A model generated the notes under the pieces. That model saw nothing but the letters and a program-made list of their open reading frames with translations, was not told where the DNA came from and did not search any database. Below are positions 34,434-43,003 of a stretch of DNA of 51,452 nucleotides, piece by piece. Each line of letters starts with the position of its first letter. Position 1 is the first letter of the stretch. Origin of the DNA: Bacteriovorax stolpii (lineage in GTDB: Bacteria > Bdellovibrionota > Bacteriovoracia > Bacteriovoracales > Bacteriovoracaceae); contig CAMDQH010000016.1 in NCBI GenBank assembly GCA_945905815.1, positions 1-51,452 on the forward strand, written 5' to 3'. The position numbers and the translations under genes were made by a program.

Positions 34434-35212
34434 AAAAGATCCTTAGAAATGAAATCAACTGTAAAAGTAGAGCCTTTTTCAGGGCAACTCTTTACAGAAA
34501 TTTTACCATTATGGGATTCAACTATTTCTCTAGCAATATACAAACCAAGTCCAAGGCCACTAACTTCAGATGCCGATATCCCACGCTGAAAACGATGAAA
34601 TATTCTTTTTTGATTTTCTTGGGAAATACCATGACCCTGATCTTTAACAGAAAAAGAAATTTTAGTTTTCTTTTTAATTAATGTGACCTCAATTGGTAAA
34701 TCCTTACTAAATTTCAAAGCATTATTGATGATATTATGAAAAACCTGAGCAACTCTTTCACAATCTCCCCAAAGAAAAATATTTGTATCTACCTTTAATG
34801 AAATCCGATTTATCTGATTTAAACTAAACTTTAGTACTACATCATGAAGAAGATCACTAACATTGAAATCATCTTTCGTCATACAGAGTTGACCAGACCT
34901 AATGCGAGAAATATCCAGCATGTCCTCCACTAGTTTTATTAAACGTGATGTTTGAGCATCAATCTGATTAACGAGGCGATCAACTTTATCCTTTGAATAA
35001 GGAAGACTTTGATCCTTAGTTGAATATCTTTTGAATACTTGTGTATGAAGTCTCATCGTCGTTAGAGGAGTTTTAAGTTCATGGCTTGCAATGGATAAAA
35101 ACTCATCGCGGTAAAACAAGGCCTCCATTAAAGTCTCAAGGTTGAGACCCTCTGTTTGGAGATCAGATCTTTTAAGATTTTGCATGGCCCAATATTTATC
35201 AGCGTCTCGCAT
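34430..35212 (-). CDS. Soluble histidine kinase
   Basis: 260 residues without membrane segments or sensor domain. The HisKA domain holds the phospho-acceptor His44 in IASHELKTPL. The ATP-binding domain shows HNIINNALKFS (N box), DQGHGIS (G1) and GLGLGLYIA (G2). The short N-terminal stretch suggests it receives its signal through a partner, perhaps the receiver encoded just upstream. It is flanked by two receivers in one operon. Confidence 0.92.
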   Translation of the reverse strand: MRDADKYWAMQNLKRSDLQTEGLNLETLMEALFYRDEFLSIASHELKTPLTTMRLHTQVFKRYSTKDQSLPYSKDKVDRLVNQIDAQTSRLIKLVEDMLDISRIRSGQLCMTKDDFNVSDLLHDVVLKFSLNQINRISLKVDTNIFLWGDCERVAQVFHNIINNALKFSKDLPIEVTLIKKKTKISFSVKDQGHGISQENQKRIFHRFQRGISASEVSGLGLGLYIAREIVESHNGKISVKSCPEKGSTFTVDFISKDLL

Positions 35213-35258
35213 TCTTGTATATCAAAACAATCCTACCAAGCTTTACTTAACCATAAGA

Positions 35259-35633
35259 TTACATGGAAACAATGCCTAAAACCTTAGACAGAAAGAGTTC
35301 TAGATCAAAGGGTTTTTCAATAAAATCATTTGCCTTCAGTGCATTCGTCCTATTCTCAACATCAATTTGACCAGATATCACTATGATTGGTATTTTTTTG
35401 CAGCCTTGTATCGATCTTAGACCAGAAACAAATTCCTCGGCGGTCATAAAAGGAAAAGTTAGGTCCATGAGAATTAAGTCGGGAACAACTTGCGTTTCCT
35501 CTAAACATTTTAGAGCGGCTTTACCATGGGCGGTCCCTATCACATTAAAACCCTCAGAACGAAGAATCTCTCCGTAGAGATTAAGGGAATCAGGGTTGTC
35601 TTCAATTATGAGGATGGTCTTAGTTGTATTCAT
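35259..35633 (-). CDS. Single-domain response regulator, first gene of the set
   Basis: 124 residues: acidic pocket IIEDN, phospho-acceptor Asp57 (LILMDLTFP), switch Ser in VISGQ and Lys in IEKPF. No output domain. It precedes the kinase by 46 bp, with a good start at 35633. Input receiver or second output of the same phosphorelay; the sequence does not decide which. Confidence 0.92.
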   Translation of the reverse strand: MNTTKTILIIEDNPDSLNLYGEILRSEGFNVIGTAHGKAALKCLEETQVVPDLILMDLTFPFMTAEEFVSGLRSIQGCKKIPIIVISGQIDVENRTNALKANDFIEKPFDLELFLSKVLGIVSM

Positions 35634-35661
35634 GCTTTAAGATATTATAAAGAGGTCTTAT

Positions 35662-36183
35662 ATGAATGTCTCTGTTTATGAAGTTTCAGTGCATCAGTTT
35701 GTGCTATCCTTACAAAATATTAAAAATATTTTAAAGAAGGCGGAAACTTATTCAAAAGGTAAAAACTTTAGTACAGAACTCTTGCTATACACGAGATTGT
35801 TTCCAGACATGTTTGCCCTTGGTCAACAAATCCAAACTGCCTGTGACGCTGCCAAATTTTGTGCCTCACGATTAAGCCAGGTCAGTGCTCCAAAATTTGA
35901 AGATAAAGATGAATCATTTGATGAGCTTTTACACAGAATTGACAAAACAATTGAGTATCTTAATTCATTAACAGCAAATGACTTTAAAGATTTTGATGCA
36001 AGAAAGATTAAGTTCCCATGGAAGCCTGGAAAAGAACTTAATGGGAAAGATTATCTCATTCAGTTTGCTCTGCCTAACTTCTACTTCCATATCTCTACGG
36101 CCTATAATATTCTTCGCAGCATTGGTTTGGAATTAGGTAAAGCTGATTTCCTCGGACAAATTAACTGGCAAACTGAGAGTTAA
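35662..36183 (+). CDS. DUF1993 family protein
   Basis: 173 residues, helical, with the DUF1993 layout: start SVYEVSVHQFVLSLQNIKNIL, ARLFPDMF-like segment (TRLFPDMFALGQQ), RIDKTIEYL, and a final NFYFHISTAYNILRSIG. The family is related by fold to DinB-like helical bundles and its role is unknown. The ATG follows AGAGGT. Its stop directly abuts the stop of the convergent M28 peptidase gene. Confidence 0.87.
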   Translation: MNVSVYEVSVHQFVLSLQNIKNILKKAETYSKGKNFSTELLLYTRLFPDMFALGQQIQTACDAAKFCASRLSQVSAPKFEDKDESFDELLHRIDKTIEYLNSLTANDFKDFDARKIKFPWKPGKELNGKDYLIQFALPNFYFHISTAYNILRSIGLELGKADFLGQINWQTES

Positions 36184-37248
36184 TTACTCCGCGTCTTTAG
36201 TCATAATTGCTGCAAGGTTTAGTTTGGCAATTTCACCAGCATACTCATAGTTTACAGTTGAAGGTTTATCACATTCTTGGTGATAACAAGGAGTTTTTGT
36301 ACTCCAATCCTCAATTGTAAGGAGTGTTGGCACTCCGGCCTGAATGAAAGGAACATGATCGCTTCCCCAAGCACCAATCGTGATTTTTGATCTAAGTTTC
36401 GTATAAGTAGTGGCCAGACCTGCAAACCAATTGGCCAATCCTTCATACTGAGAATCAGTTTCGAGTTCTACCATGCCATTCGAATTGTATCCAACCATGT
36501 CCATATTGATCGCTAAAACTACTTTCTTAATAGCACCAGATTTTGTTAAGAGCTTAGCGTAGTGTTCAGCGCCATAGAGTCCACCCTCTTCACCATTCGT
36601 CGCAAAGAAGCGAAGAGTTTTTTTATTTCCGTAATCTTTAAGTACGCGCGCAATTTCCATTAAAACCGCTGTTCCACTGGCATTATCATCAGCACCTGCG
36701 AAGTTTTTTCCAACTGAGTCCAGGTGACCCATAATCATGATCACATCACTTGAAGATCCGTCTCCGGCCTTATCAGCAACTATACTGCAGGCACCATCAC
36801 GGTAGCAGTACTCAGAAATGCTGTACCCAAGACCTGCAAAAATTCCCTTAACCTGGGCGGTCGCCTTTTGATTATCTGGAGTTCCTGCAAGACGTGTTTT
36901 GTAGTTTGAGAGTGTTTCAACATCACTTTTAATTGAAGGTACATCAATGCGAGAAATAAAATCTTTAATTAACGGAGCCGCGAAAGCTGCTTTTAAAACT
37001 GGTGCACTATAGTGTTTTACATCTTGGCCGTTTGTTCTTCTAAAATTTTTCATGACCTTAGGTGGAACATTGCCTTTCAAATGTACAAGCCAGAGACGGC
37101 CTTGTTGTTTCACCGTCTGGATATAAGGAGTAAATTCTTTTACATCATGAGGATGTGAACTCATGACTTGATAGAGTACTTGCTTAGGAGCTGCTGAAGA
37201 AAGAATAAGACAAACGAGGAGCAAGCTTGCGAGGCCAATTTTGTTCAT
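36184..37248 (-). CDS. Exported M28 family aminopeptidase
   Basis: 354 residues, signal peptide to about residue 20. The M28 zinc motifs are present: MGHLDSVG (His, Asp), AGADDNASGTAV (second Asp), TNGEEGGLYGA (Glu general base and Glu ligand), MDMVGYN (Asp) and a later His in the GSDHVPF segment. The gene has AAGGATAGGATC before the ATG. About 110 residues precede the catalytic part and may be a prodomain. It would release N-terminal residues from peptides outside the cytoplasm, working with the endopeptidases elsewhere in the window. Confidence 0.92.
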   Translation of the reverse strand: MNKIGLASLLLVCLILSSAAPKQVLYQVMSSHPHDVKEFTPYIQTVKQQGRLWLVHLKGNVPPKVMKNFRRTNGQDVKHYSAPVLKAAFAAPLIKDFISRIDVPSIKSDVETLSNYKTRLAGTPDNQKATAQVKGIFAGLGYSISEYCYRDGACSIVADKAGDGSSSDVIMIMGHLDSVGKNFAGADDNASGTAVLMEIARVLKDYGNKKTLRFFATNGEEGGLYGAEHYAKLLTKSGAIKKVVLAINMDMVGYNSNGMVELETDSQYEGLANWFAGLATTYTKLRSKITIGAWGSDHVPFIQAGVPTLLTIEDWSTKTPCYHQECDKPSTVNYEYAGEIAKLNLAAIMTKDAE

Positions 37249-37310
37249 GATCCTATCCTTGGATATTAAAGCTTAGAAAGTGACTTTAATTAGAAACCAA
37301 GGAAAACGGA

Positions 37311-38087
37311 TTAACAATCTAAATGAGAATGACTCGGCGCGGCTTTGGGTAACTCACCCTTCCAAGTTCCCATGGCTCGGTCCCAGAATTGGAGATAAAA
37401 CCCATAATTGCCTTTTTGAAACCGATGGTGCCAGCTGTGGTGTGTTGAATGACTTGCAAGGTTCAGCGGGAAGCGTCTGATTCTTTCTGGTTTAAATAGG
37501 CCGAATCCTAGGTGGGCATAGACGTTCATAAAAAGTGAAAACAAAGAAAATAAAAACACTACTGACCAATGAACGGGTAAAATTAAAGGAATTAGTAGAA
37601 AGACCCCAGCTTCCACCATGGCCTCGAGTGGATGAAAAGCAAATGCGGCAAAGGGAGAAGGGTTAACTGATAGATGATGGATCTTATGAAAATACTTATA
37701 CAATCTTTGATGATGCATTAAACGATGGGTCCAATAAAAATAAGTATCATGAATGAAAAATACCAGAACAAAACTAAGTAGGTACCAGCTTAAACCCCTG
37801 TCACCAATTTTTAAATAAACTTGGAAGAGATGAAGCTCCTTGGCGGACACAATGATGACAGTTGGTATAAGAAAAATAGTGGTTGAAAGAACTGAATATA
37901 TAAATTCCCGCTGAAGATCGTTTTTCTTTGGTAGTTCTGAATAGAGGAAGCGATTCTTAAAATATGCAAACCCCCATTTCCACAATATCAAATATGATAA
38001 ACCAGCAATTAATAGGTAGCGGGACACGTTATTGATCCATTGATAAGTTACTAGTTCTGTTAACGAAAGATTTGCAAGCAGTTCCAT
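37311..38087 (-). CDS. Membrane fatty-acid hydroxylase/sterol desaturase family protein
   Basis: 258 residues from the ATG at 38087 (GGAGG lies 8 bp upstream; the ATG at 38102 has none). Four membrane segments and three histidine boxes: HDTYFYWTHRLMHH, KIHHLS and HSTHHSWHH. These bind a di-iron centre. The family hydroxylates or desaturates acyl chains, sphingolipids, sterols and carotenoids. Substrate cannot be read from the sequence. Given the ceramidase and sphingomyelinase genes 3-6 kb away, a sphingoid or ceramide hydroxylase is one option. Confidence 0.88.
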   Translation of the reverse strand: MELLANLSLTELVTYQWINNVSRYLLIAGLSYLILWKWGFAYFKNRFLYSELPKKNDLQREFIYSVLSTTIFLIPTVIIVSAKELHLFQVYLKIGDRGLSWYLLSFVLVFFIHDTYFYWTHRLMHHQRLYKYFHKIHHLSVNPSPFAAFAFHPLEAMVEAGVFLLIPLILPVHWSVVFLFSLFSLFMNVYAHLGFGLFKPERIRRFPLNLASHSTHHSWHHRFQKGNYGFYLQFWDRAMGTWKGELPKAAPSHSHLDC

Positions 38088-38302
38088 TGTAGTTGCCTCC
38101 ATTGCAGGTACAATTATCAGGCATTTTTATAATTAGTGAAACTCGTATTTAAATGCAAGTCGTTTACTCAGGAATGCAAGATGTTGAAATAAGCGATAAA
38201 AGTACTGTAGATTGAGATTGCAGAAAAGGCCGGAGTCAGTGTGGGTTAAAGAGAGCATTATTGAAGCCATTATACTCCGCATGACTGAGATGAAATAATC
38301 AG

Positions 38303-39139
38303 TTACGTTTTGACGACAAATCCCCATTCAATTTTAACTACGCCATTTTTTATTAATCCCTTAGGTGGGTTTGGAAAAGGACCCGCTTGATTAAAGGATT
38401 CAATTGCGGCATCGTCGAGCTCTTGCACTCCACTACTACCATTTATTACCACACTGACAATTTGTCCCAGTTTATTCAAAGTGACCTCAAGAGACGTGAT
38501 AAGATTATCATTAGAGGCAACTCTTCTTCCTTCCTTCAAAATGGAATTGGCTTTTTCTTGGATACTTCTTCCCCAGAATTGTTCTAACTTCTGACGAATG
38601 CGAAAAAAGAATCCATAGTATTTGTACTCAACTGTGTTGAGATAAGTTAAATCTCCAAGTGGAACATCCTCAATAAAATCATTAGTGGAGCTAATTCCAC
38701 TCTTTTGAACATCTCCGGATTTAGTTCCAATACGAGTGCTCTTGGAGGTCTCTGTAAGAGGGTTATGTCCTTTTTTAAAAGCACCAAGATCTGAAAGTGA
38801 AATTGATTCTTTGGTAGGAATGCCTTTTCCGGAAGATTTAAAAAGATCAATTTTCCGTGCAATAGACTGGCGATCAAACTGCCGGTCCTTGTCACTCAGA
38901 AAGCTTTTATCGATTGGTTTATTGTTTTTCTCAGGATGTTCAGATTGAACGATTTGCTTTTTTAAATTCGCCCTAAGATCTGAAACAATTTTAAGATTTA
39001 ATGTCTTTGGCACTTGAGAATCAACGACCCTTAGATCACTATAAATCTTTAATGCCATAAAAATTATGTGAAGAAAGATGACCAGCACGAGGATGGTATA
39101 AAAGAGTCCATTTCGATAGAACCAAGAGCGCTGTATCAT
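38303..39139 (-). CDS. TonB-like energy-coupling protein
   Basis: 278 residues from the ATG at 39139, which follows the very strong site AGGAGGTGGC. One N-terminal membrane helix (about 10-32), a polar low-complexity spacer of about 150 residues rich in Lys and Ser, and a C-terminal TonB-type domain (residues about 190-278) with LNKLGQIVSVVINGSSGVQELDDAAI and the NPP segment. It would carry proton-motive force to the outer membrane. No ExbB, ExbD or receptor genes are next to it, so it may use partners encoded elsewhere. Confidence 0.82.
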   Translation of the reverse strand: MIQRSWFYRNGLFYTILVLVIFLHIIFMALKIYSDLRVVDSQVPKTLNLKIVSDLRANLKKQIVQSEHPEKNNKPIDKSFLSDKDRQFDRQSIARKIDLFKSSGKGIPTKESISLSDLGAFKKGHNPLTETSKSTRIGTKSGDVQKSGISSTNDFIEDVPLGDLTYLNTVEYKYYGFFFRIRQKLEQFWGRSIQEKANSILKEGRRVASNDNLITSLEVTLNKLGQIVSVVINGSSGVQELDDAAIESFNQAGPFPNPPKGLIKNGVVKIEWGFVVKT

Positions 39140-39517
39140 GCCACCTCCTGTAGTTCTCAATTTTAACAGTTCATACGTACAAAGAAATTGGAGGCAAACA
39201 AAAGAATATTAGACTAAATCATTAAAATATTTAATTGTTCGCAGACAACTGAGGATAATAATTTTCAGTCATTTCAATAATTTCAAATTGCCCAAACAAG
39301 TCCGAAATACACAATTCTGTTTATCAAACAGAATTAATTAGAGGACGCTTCAACTCTGAACCAGTAAGTGGACCTCCATGTCTTAAATGAAACAGGGGAT
39401 TTCCACAAGTTAGGTGGAAGAAATGGATTTGTGCAATTGGACGCGATCCATTTTAGAAATAATTTAGATGTAGTGTTGAACGAGTCAAAAGGAGAATGAG
39501 GTAAAGCGGAGGTCCTT
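39140..39517. other. Intergenic region with one palindromic hairpin
   Basis: 378 bp between the divergent TonB-like and DUF5996 genes. The only clear structure is the hairpin AATTCTGTTT-ATC-AAACAGAATT at 39313-39335, a perfect 10-bp stem with a 3-nt loop and no T tract. It may be an operator. The rest is AT-rich and carries the promoters of both genes by position. No RNA gene is seen. Confidence 0.4.
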
Positions 39518-40447
39518 ATGTTGGAAGAATCCAGTAGTATAAAGAGAAATGAAGACATATGGCCTGAGCTTTCATACACGGCATGGAAGGAAAGCTACGC
39601 CACTCTTCACATGTGGACTCAGATTGTAGGTAAAATAGAATTAGAACTTAACCCACTTACTAATCACTGGTGGGAGACAGCACTGCTGGTGACCCCTACT
39701 GGACTAATTTCGTATCCTATATATTATAACTACCGTTGTTTTACTTTGGAGTTTAGCTTTCAAGAGCACCAACTGAAAATTGCTACCTCAGATGGGGGGC
39801 GAAAAAGTATGTCTCTTGAATCCCTGTCAGTTTCAGAATTTTACTTTGAACTCATGAAGCTTATCTCGGAACTAGGCATCAGTGCTAAAATTAATACGCT
39901 CCCACAAGAAGTACCCAACCCAATCCCCTTTCCAAAAAATAAGACTAATCACACCTATAATCGCCAGCAGGTAAGAAATTTTCATAAAATCCTTCTTCAG
40001 GCAGATCGCCTGATGAAAAAATTTTCTGGTGGTTTTATTGGCAAAACATCACCCGTGCATTTCTTCTGGGGAAGCTTTGATCTTGCAGTGTCTCGTTTTT
40101 CAGGAAGAGAGGCCAAACCTACAGAAGCAACCGATATAGTTACTAAAGAAGCTTATTCACATGAAGTAATGAGTGTTGGCTTCTGGCCAGGCAGCGGAAA
40201 TATTCTTGAAGCTGCATTTTATGCTTATGCTGCCCCAGAACCGAAAGGCTATTCTACAAGTAAGGACATCAAACCTGACAAAGCTTTCTACAACGAGGCA
40301 ACCAAGGGATTTATCTTGAGATACGAAGACGTTCGCAAAGCCGAGAACCCAGATCAAATGGTTTTAGATTTTTTTGAAAGTACCTATGAAGAAAGTGCTC
40401 GACTTGGTGGATGGGATCGTAGAAATTTGGAGCGAAATTTTCACTAA
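39518..40447 (+). CDS. DUF5996 family protein
   Basis: 309 residues. The family layout is visible: WPELSYTAWKESYATLHMWTQIVGKI, then WWETALLVTPTGLISYPI, later HFFWGSFDLAVSRFSGREA and FWPGSGNILEAAFYAYAAPEP. The many Trp and His suggest a ligand pocket. No function is established for the family. The ATG follows GGAGGT. The gene is monocistronic and is followed by a perfect hairpin. Confidence 0.88.
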   Translation: MLEESSSIKRNEDIWPELSYTAWKESYATLHMWTQIVGKIELELNPLTNHWWETALLVTPTGLISYPIYYNYRCFTLEFSFQEHQLKIATSDGGRKSMSLESLSVSEFYFELMKLISELGISAKINTLPQEVPNPIPFPKNKTNHTYNRQQVRNFHKILLQADRLMKKFSGGFIGKTSPVHFFWGSFDLAVSRFSGREAKPTEATDIVTKEAYSHEVMSVGFWPGSGNILEAAFYAYAAPEPKGYSTSKDIKPDKAFYNEATKGFILRYEDVRKAENPDQMVLDFFESTYEESARLGGWDRRNLERNFH

Positions 40448-40479
40448 ATGTCTTTTAAAACCAACATATGATCATGAAA

Positions 40480-40504
40480 GGTTGGCACCGTTTAGGTGCC
40501 AACC
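40480..40504. terminator. Perfect hairpin between convergent genes
   Basis: GGTTGGCACC-GTTTA-GGTGCCAACC, a 10-bp perfect GC-rich stem placed 32 bp after the DUF5996 stop and before the end of the opposite lipoprotein gene. No long T tract on either side, so it is probably but not certainly a shared terminator. Confidence 0.6.
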
Positions 40505-40528
40505 CTATAAAAATCAGAAAAAAATATT

Positions 40529-41365
40529 TTAATCAACAGTCTCATCACTAGAGTCTAGATCCATATCACCATCGTCGTTACCAAAATTACCTTCAGTCTC
40601 AAGGCCCTTTCTAAAACAAGTATAAAGATCATTTGCCGAAGCATCAATGAGAGGACATGCTCCAACTGCACTAACCCTATTACCAGAATGAATATCGGTT
40701 GAAACTAGAATTGAAGACAAGTCTATTTTCTTAAACAAATCAGCCATTCGGATAACTACTAACATGTCTTGGGCCGATGAAGGAACAATTGGATTAGGGC
40801 CTGCGATTTCAAGCTCAGTTGAATCATCTGCTGCATACGTGAAAGCAACTCCATTTACAGTCCCACTGAAATACAAGCTCTTGCTCGTTAATCCTACTGG
40901 CGCAGAAGCAGGCAACGAGTCTGCCTCATGCAGTTTCATCTTTATTCTTCTGATCCCGGTCTCTGGAACGGAAACATTTCCAAAACTAATTGGAGCATTT
41001 GAAAGCAAGTCTACATAAAATGGTCCTTGCAGCTCAACCTCGTCTCCATCAACCTCCGCGCCATCGGACACCTCTTGAGACTCAAATTCAATTTCTTTTA
41101 TAACAATCCATGCCTCACTGAGACTTACACTCAAGCTGGTTGAATCAACCAATAAGGGCGGACTTAACGCAATCGCGGAAGGAAGAAATAGTGAGAAAAA
41201 CTTTTGAGAATTTGTTTGGGCCACTGCATTTTGACCCGAGCCAGTTATTGCCATGCCGGTACTGACTCAACCTGAAGACACAGGTGATGACGAAGAACCA
41301 TTGCATCCTGCTAAAATTAAAGTCATTGAAAAACCAACTGAGAAAACAGTTAAAGTCTTTTTCAT
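40529..41365 (-). pseudogene. DUF4382-like lipoprotein gene with in-frame TGA
   Basis: A good start at 41365 (AAGGA 7 bp upstream) opens MKKTLTVFSVGFSMTLILAGCNG, a signal peptide and lipobox with Cys21. After codon 32 there is an in-frame TGA (41267-41269). The same frame then stays open for 241 codons from an ATG at 41254, with DUF4382-like strands (WIVIKEIEFE, FYVDLL, RIKMKLHEA) and an acidic C-terminus. Without readthrough only a 32-residue peptide forms, or a signal-less protein from the inner ATG. A single base change explains it. Function of the intact form is unknown. Confidence 0.72.
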
Positions 41366-41652
41366 ATTTGATCCTTTCAAAAATGAAGTTTAAGCTTAGA
41401 TAACAGACGTTCAACTTTCAGCTTATCAAAGTTTTTTTATTACTTTGGTTAGAACAGTTTGATGGTAATACAGCCTTTCAACATCAAGAAATATCCAATT
41501 TCCATAATGTTCTAGACTTAAGCTGAAAACCACAAACAAAGATTCAATAAGGGGAATGTAATGTGCCATTATTTTTGGCTGACGATAGTTCAACTATTTG
41601 TTTTTTTAAAATAAAATACAAAGGAATGTTGATTAATGATTACAGAGAGTTA

Positions 41653-41676
41653 ATTTAACTTTGAGTCTTTGTTTGT
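41653..41676 (+). repeat. 24-bp direct repeat, copy A
   Basis: Identical over 24 bp to 43533-43556. The sequence starts ATTTAACTTTGAGTC and ends TTTGT. About 20 bp further in, both copies carry GCCAAAATAGCGC. On the minus strand both copies encode a short open tail beginning RYFG.N.P, before a stop. Confidence 0.8.
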
Positions 41677-41743
41677 CCCTTGTCGGGCAAATTAGTGCCA
41701 AAATAGCGCAATAAATAACAATTCTTTAAACCATATTTACTCA

Positions 41744-41762
41744 ATTATCGTAATATGATAAT
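41744..41762. promoter_or_regulatory. Candidate operator of higBA
   Basis: ATTATC-7 bp-GATAAT is an inverted repeat ending 8 bp before the higB GTG. It overlaps an AT-rich stretch that could be the -10 box. Antitoxin autorepression at such a site is usual for HigBA; here it is inferred from position. Confidence 0.45.
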
Positions 41763-41770
41763 ATCTTGTT

Positions 41771-42073
41771 GTGATAGTGAATTTTGCCAATAAACTGGCC
41801 GAAAATTTATTTGAAGATCGAAGATCAAAAGAAGTTAGAGGCTTCCCGCCTGAGTTGTATCGTAAGGCGAGAATGAAACTCCTCTACTTACATGATGCCG
41901 GAGACTTAAACGATATGAAAGTCCCACCAGGGAATAAGCTGGAAGCCTTAAAAGATGACCGGGCCGGTTTTCATTCAATTCGTATCAACGATCAATGGAG
42001 ACTTATCTTCCGATGGAAAGATAGTAATGCCTTTGATGTTTCAATTGAAGATTATCACGTGGAGATTTTATGA
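41771..42073 (+). CDS. higB: HigB-like toxin (RelE superfamily mRNA interferase)
   Basis: 100 residues from a GTG start. The fold pattern is HigB: MIVNFANKLAENLFE, a helical segment FPPELYRKARMKL, PPGNKLEALKDDRAGFHSIRINDQWRLIFRW, then VSIEDYH. The RIN-x-QWR segment is typical. Such toxins cut mRNA on the ribosome when the antitoxin is lost. The stop overlaps the antitoxin start as ATGA, with toxin first as usual for HigBA. Confidence 0.92.
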   Translation: MIVNFANKLAENLFEDRRSKEVRGFPPELYRKARMKLLYLHDAGDLNDMKVPPGNKLEALKDDRAGFHSIRINDQWRLIFRWKDSNAFDVSIEDYHVEIL

Positions 42074-42333
42074 AACAGCCTAAAAACCCATTTCACCCTG
42101 GCGAAATTTTGCTTGAGGAATTCCTTGAACCAATGGGCATGACCCAAGTGGCATTGGCAGAAAAACTCAGTTGGACGAAAGCAAAACTCAATGAACTGAT
42201 TAAAGGTAAGCGCGGAATCACTGCAAACACTGCTCTTGATTTGTCTGATGCACTTGGTACATCACCTAAACTATGGATGAATTTACAAGCAACTTGGGAT
42301 TTAAGTCAGGCCATGAAATCTAGATCTGCTTGA
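42070..42333 (+). CDS. higA: HigA-like antitoxin (XRE-type)
   Basis: 87 residues with the HigA pattern: NPFHPGEILLEEFLEPMGMTQ, helix-turn-helix VALAEKLSWTKAKLNELIKGKRGI, then ALGTSPKLWMNLQATWDL. It neutralises HigB by direct binding and represses the operon. A lytic transglycosylase gene starts 1 bp after its stop, so it could be in the same transcript. Confidence 0.94.
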   Translation: MKQPKNPFHPGEILLEEFLEPMGMTQVALAEKLSWTKAKLNELIKGKRGITANTALDLSDALGTSPKLWMNLQATWDLSQAMKSRSA

Positions 42334-42334
42334 A

Positions 42335-43003
42335 ATGAGCTTAATTAAACGTCCACCTACTCTTAAAATGGCTCCTCATGGATCCCATGTCGTGGCCAGA
42401 CAGGCCCGTATTTCTAAAAATGGTATTAGATACTTTGTGAAGGCCCATGTACGTAGAAACCGAGGCAAGAAGATTGTTCTTCTACCTGAAAATCGACTCT
42501 ACCTCTTTTGGCATGGGGACCGTGAATATCCAACGATTGGTGCCGTCAAAGGATTTCCCAAATTTCCTGAACTAGATGCTGTCATTTATTTTTGGTTAAA
42601 CTATTGGCAAGAATTCGGATTACCATTCCCCAAAGGTCTGGACCCGATGGTTATCAAAACCATGATTGCAATTGAATCCAGTTTCCGCCCAAAAATTGGA
42701 ACGAAGGGAAGCTCCGCATATGGTCTAATGCAAATAACTGACACCACTCGCAGAGATGTCAAAAATATTAATGATGGGATACTCGATCTTGAAAGAAAGG
42801 ATCTCGAAGATCCAGTCATTAATATCGCAATGGGTATTCGCTGGATAAGTTACAAATATGCATCCATCGGCAAGGGCGTCAAAAAAGATTTATTCAACAC
42901 TATCAAATATTATTACGATAAAAAGAAGGGCGACCACTATGCTCATAAAGTTCTTAACCTTTACAATCTTTCTAAGCACAATAAACCTTCAAGCTTTCGC
43001 TAA
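42335..43003 (+). CDS. Lytic transglycosylase (SLT domain)
   Basis: 222 residues without a signal peptide. The N-terminal 70 residues are basic. The SLT core is MVIKTMIAIESSFRPKIG with catalytic Glu113, then SSAYGLMQITDTT, and later NIAMGIRWISYKY. The enzyme cuts the MurNAc-GlcNAc bond of peptidoglycan to give anhydro ends. Absence of a signal suggests phage-type release by other means. It starts 1 bp after higA, and the next gene starts within its 3' end. Confidence 0.87.
   Translation: MSLIKRPPTLKMAPHGSHVVARQARISKNGIRYFVKAHVRRNRGKKIVLLPENRLYLFWHGDREYPTIGAVKGFPKFPELDAVIYFWLNYWQEFGLPFPKGLDPMVIKTMIAIESSFRPKIGTKGSSAYGLMQITDTTRRDVKNINDGILDLERKDLEDPVINIAMGIRWISYKYASIGKGVKKDLFNTIKYYYDKKKGDHYAHKVLNLYNLSKHNKPSSFR

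Larger units (their letters stand above)
41366..41770. other. Intergenic region with a cassette-scar repeat
   Basis: 405 bp without a confident gene. It holds one direct-repeat copy (41653-41676), a GCCAAAATAGCGC motif at 41698-41710 and an inverted repeat near the higB start. A possible 17-residue hydrophobic peptide (41561-41614) follows AAGGGG, but it is too short to support. A 10-bp inverted pair TTTCAGCTTA/TAAGCTGAAA (41417 and 41519) lies 92 bp apart. Confidence 0.4.

Noticed and set aside
39334-39579. 81-codon minus-strand frame between TonB-like and DUF5996 genes
   Set aside because: Overlaps the well-supported start of the DUF5996 gene, has no ribosome-binding site and no recognisable domain.
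41267-41269. In-frame TGA as a selenocysteine codon
   Set aside because: The codon is in a low-complexity Ser/Gly linker with no redox motif, no selenium-insertion structure was evident, and a simple nonsense change explains it.
41145-41414. 89-codon minus-strand frame
   Set aside because: Out of frame with the lipoprotein signal peptide at 41365 and of unlikely composition; a shadow of the damaged lipoprotein gene.
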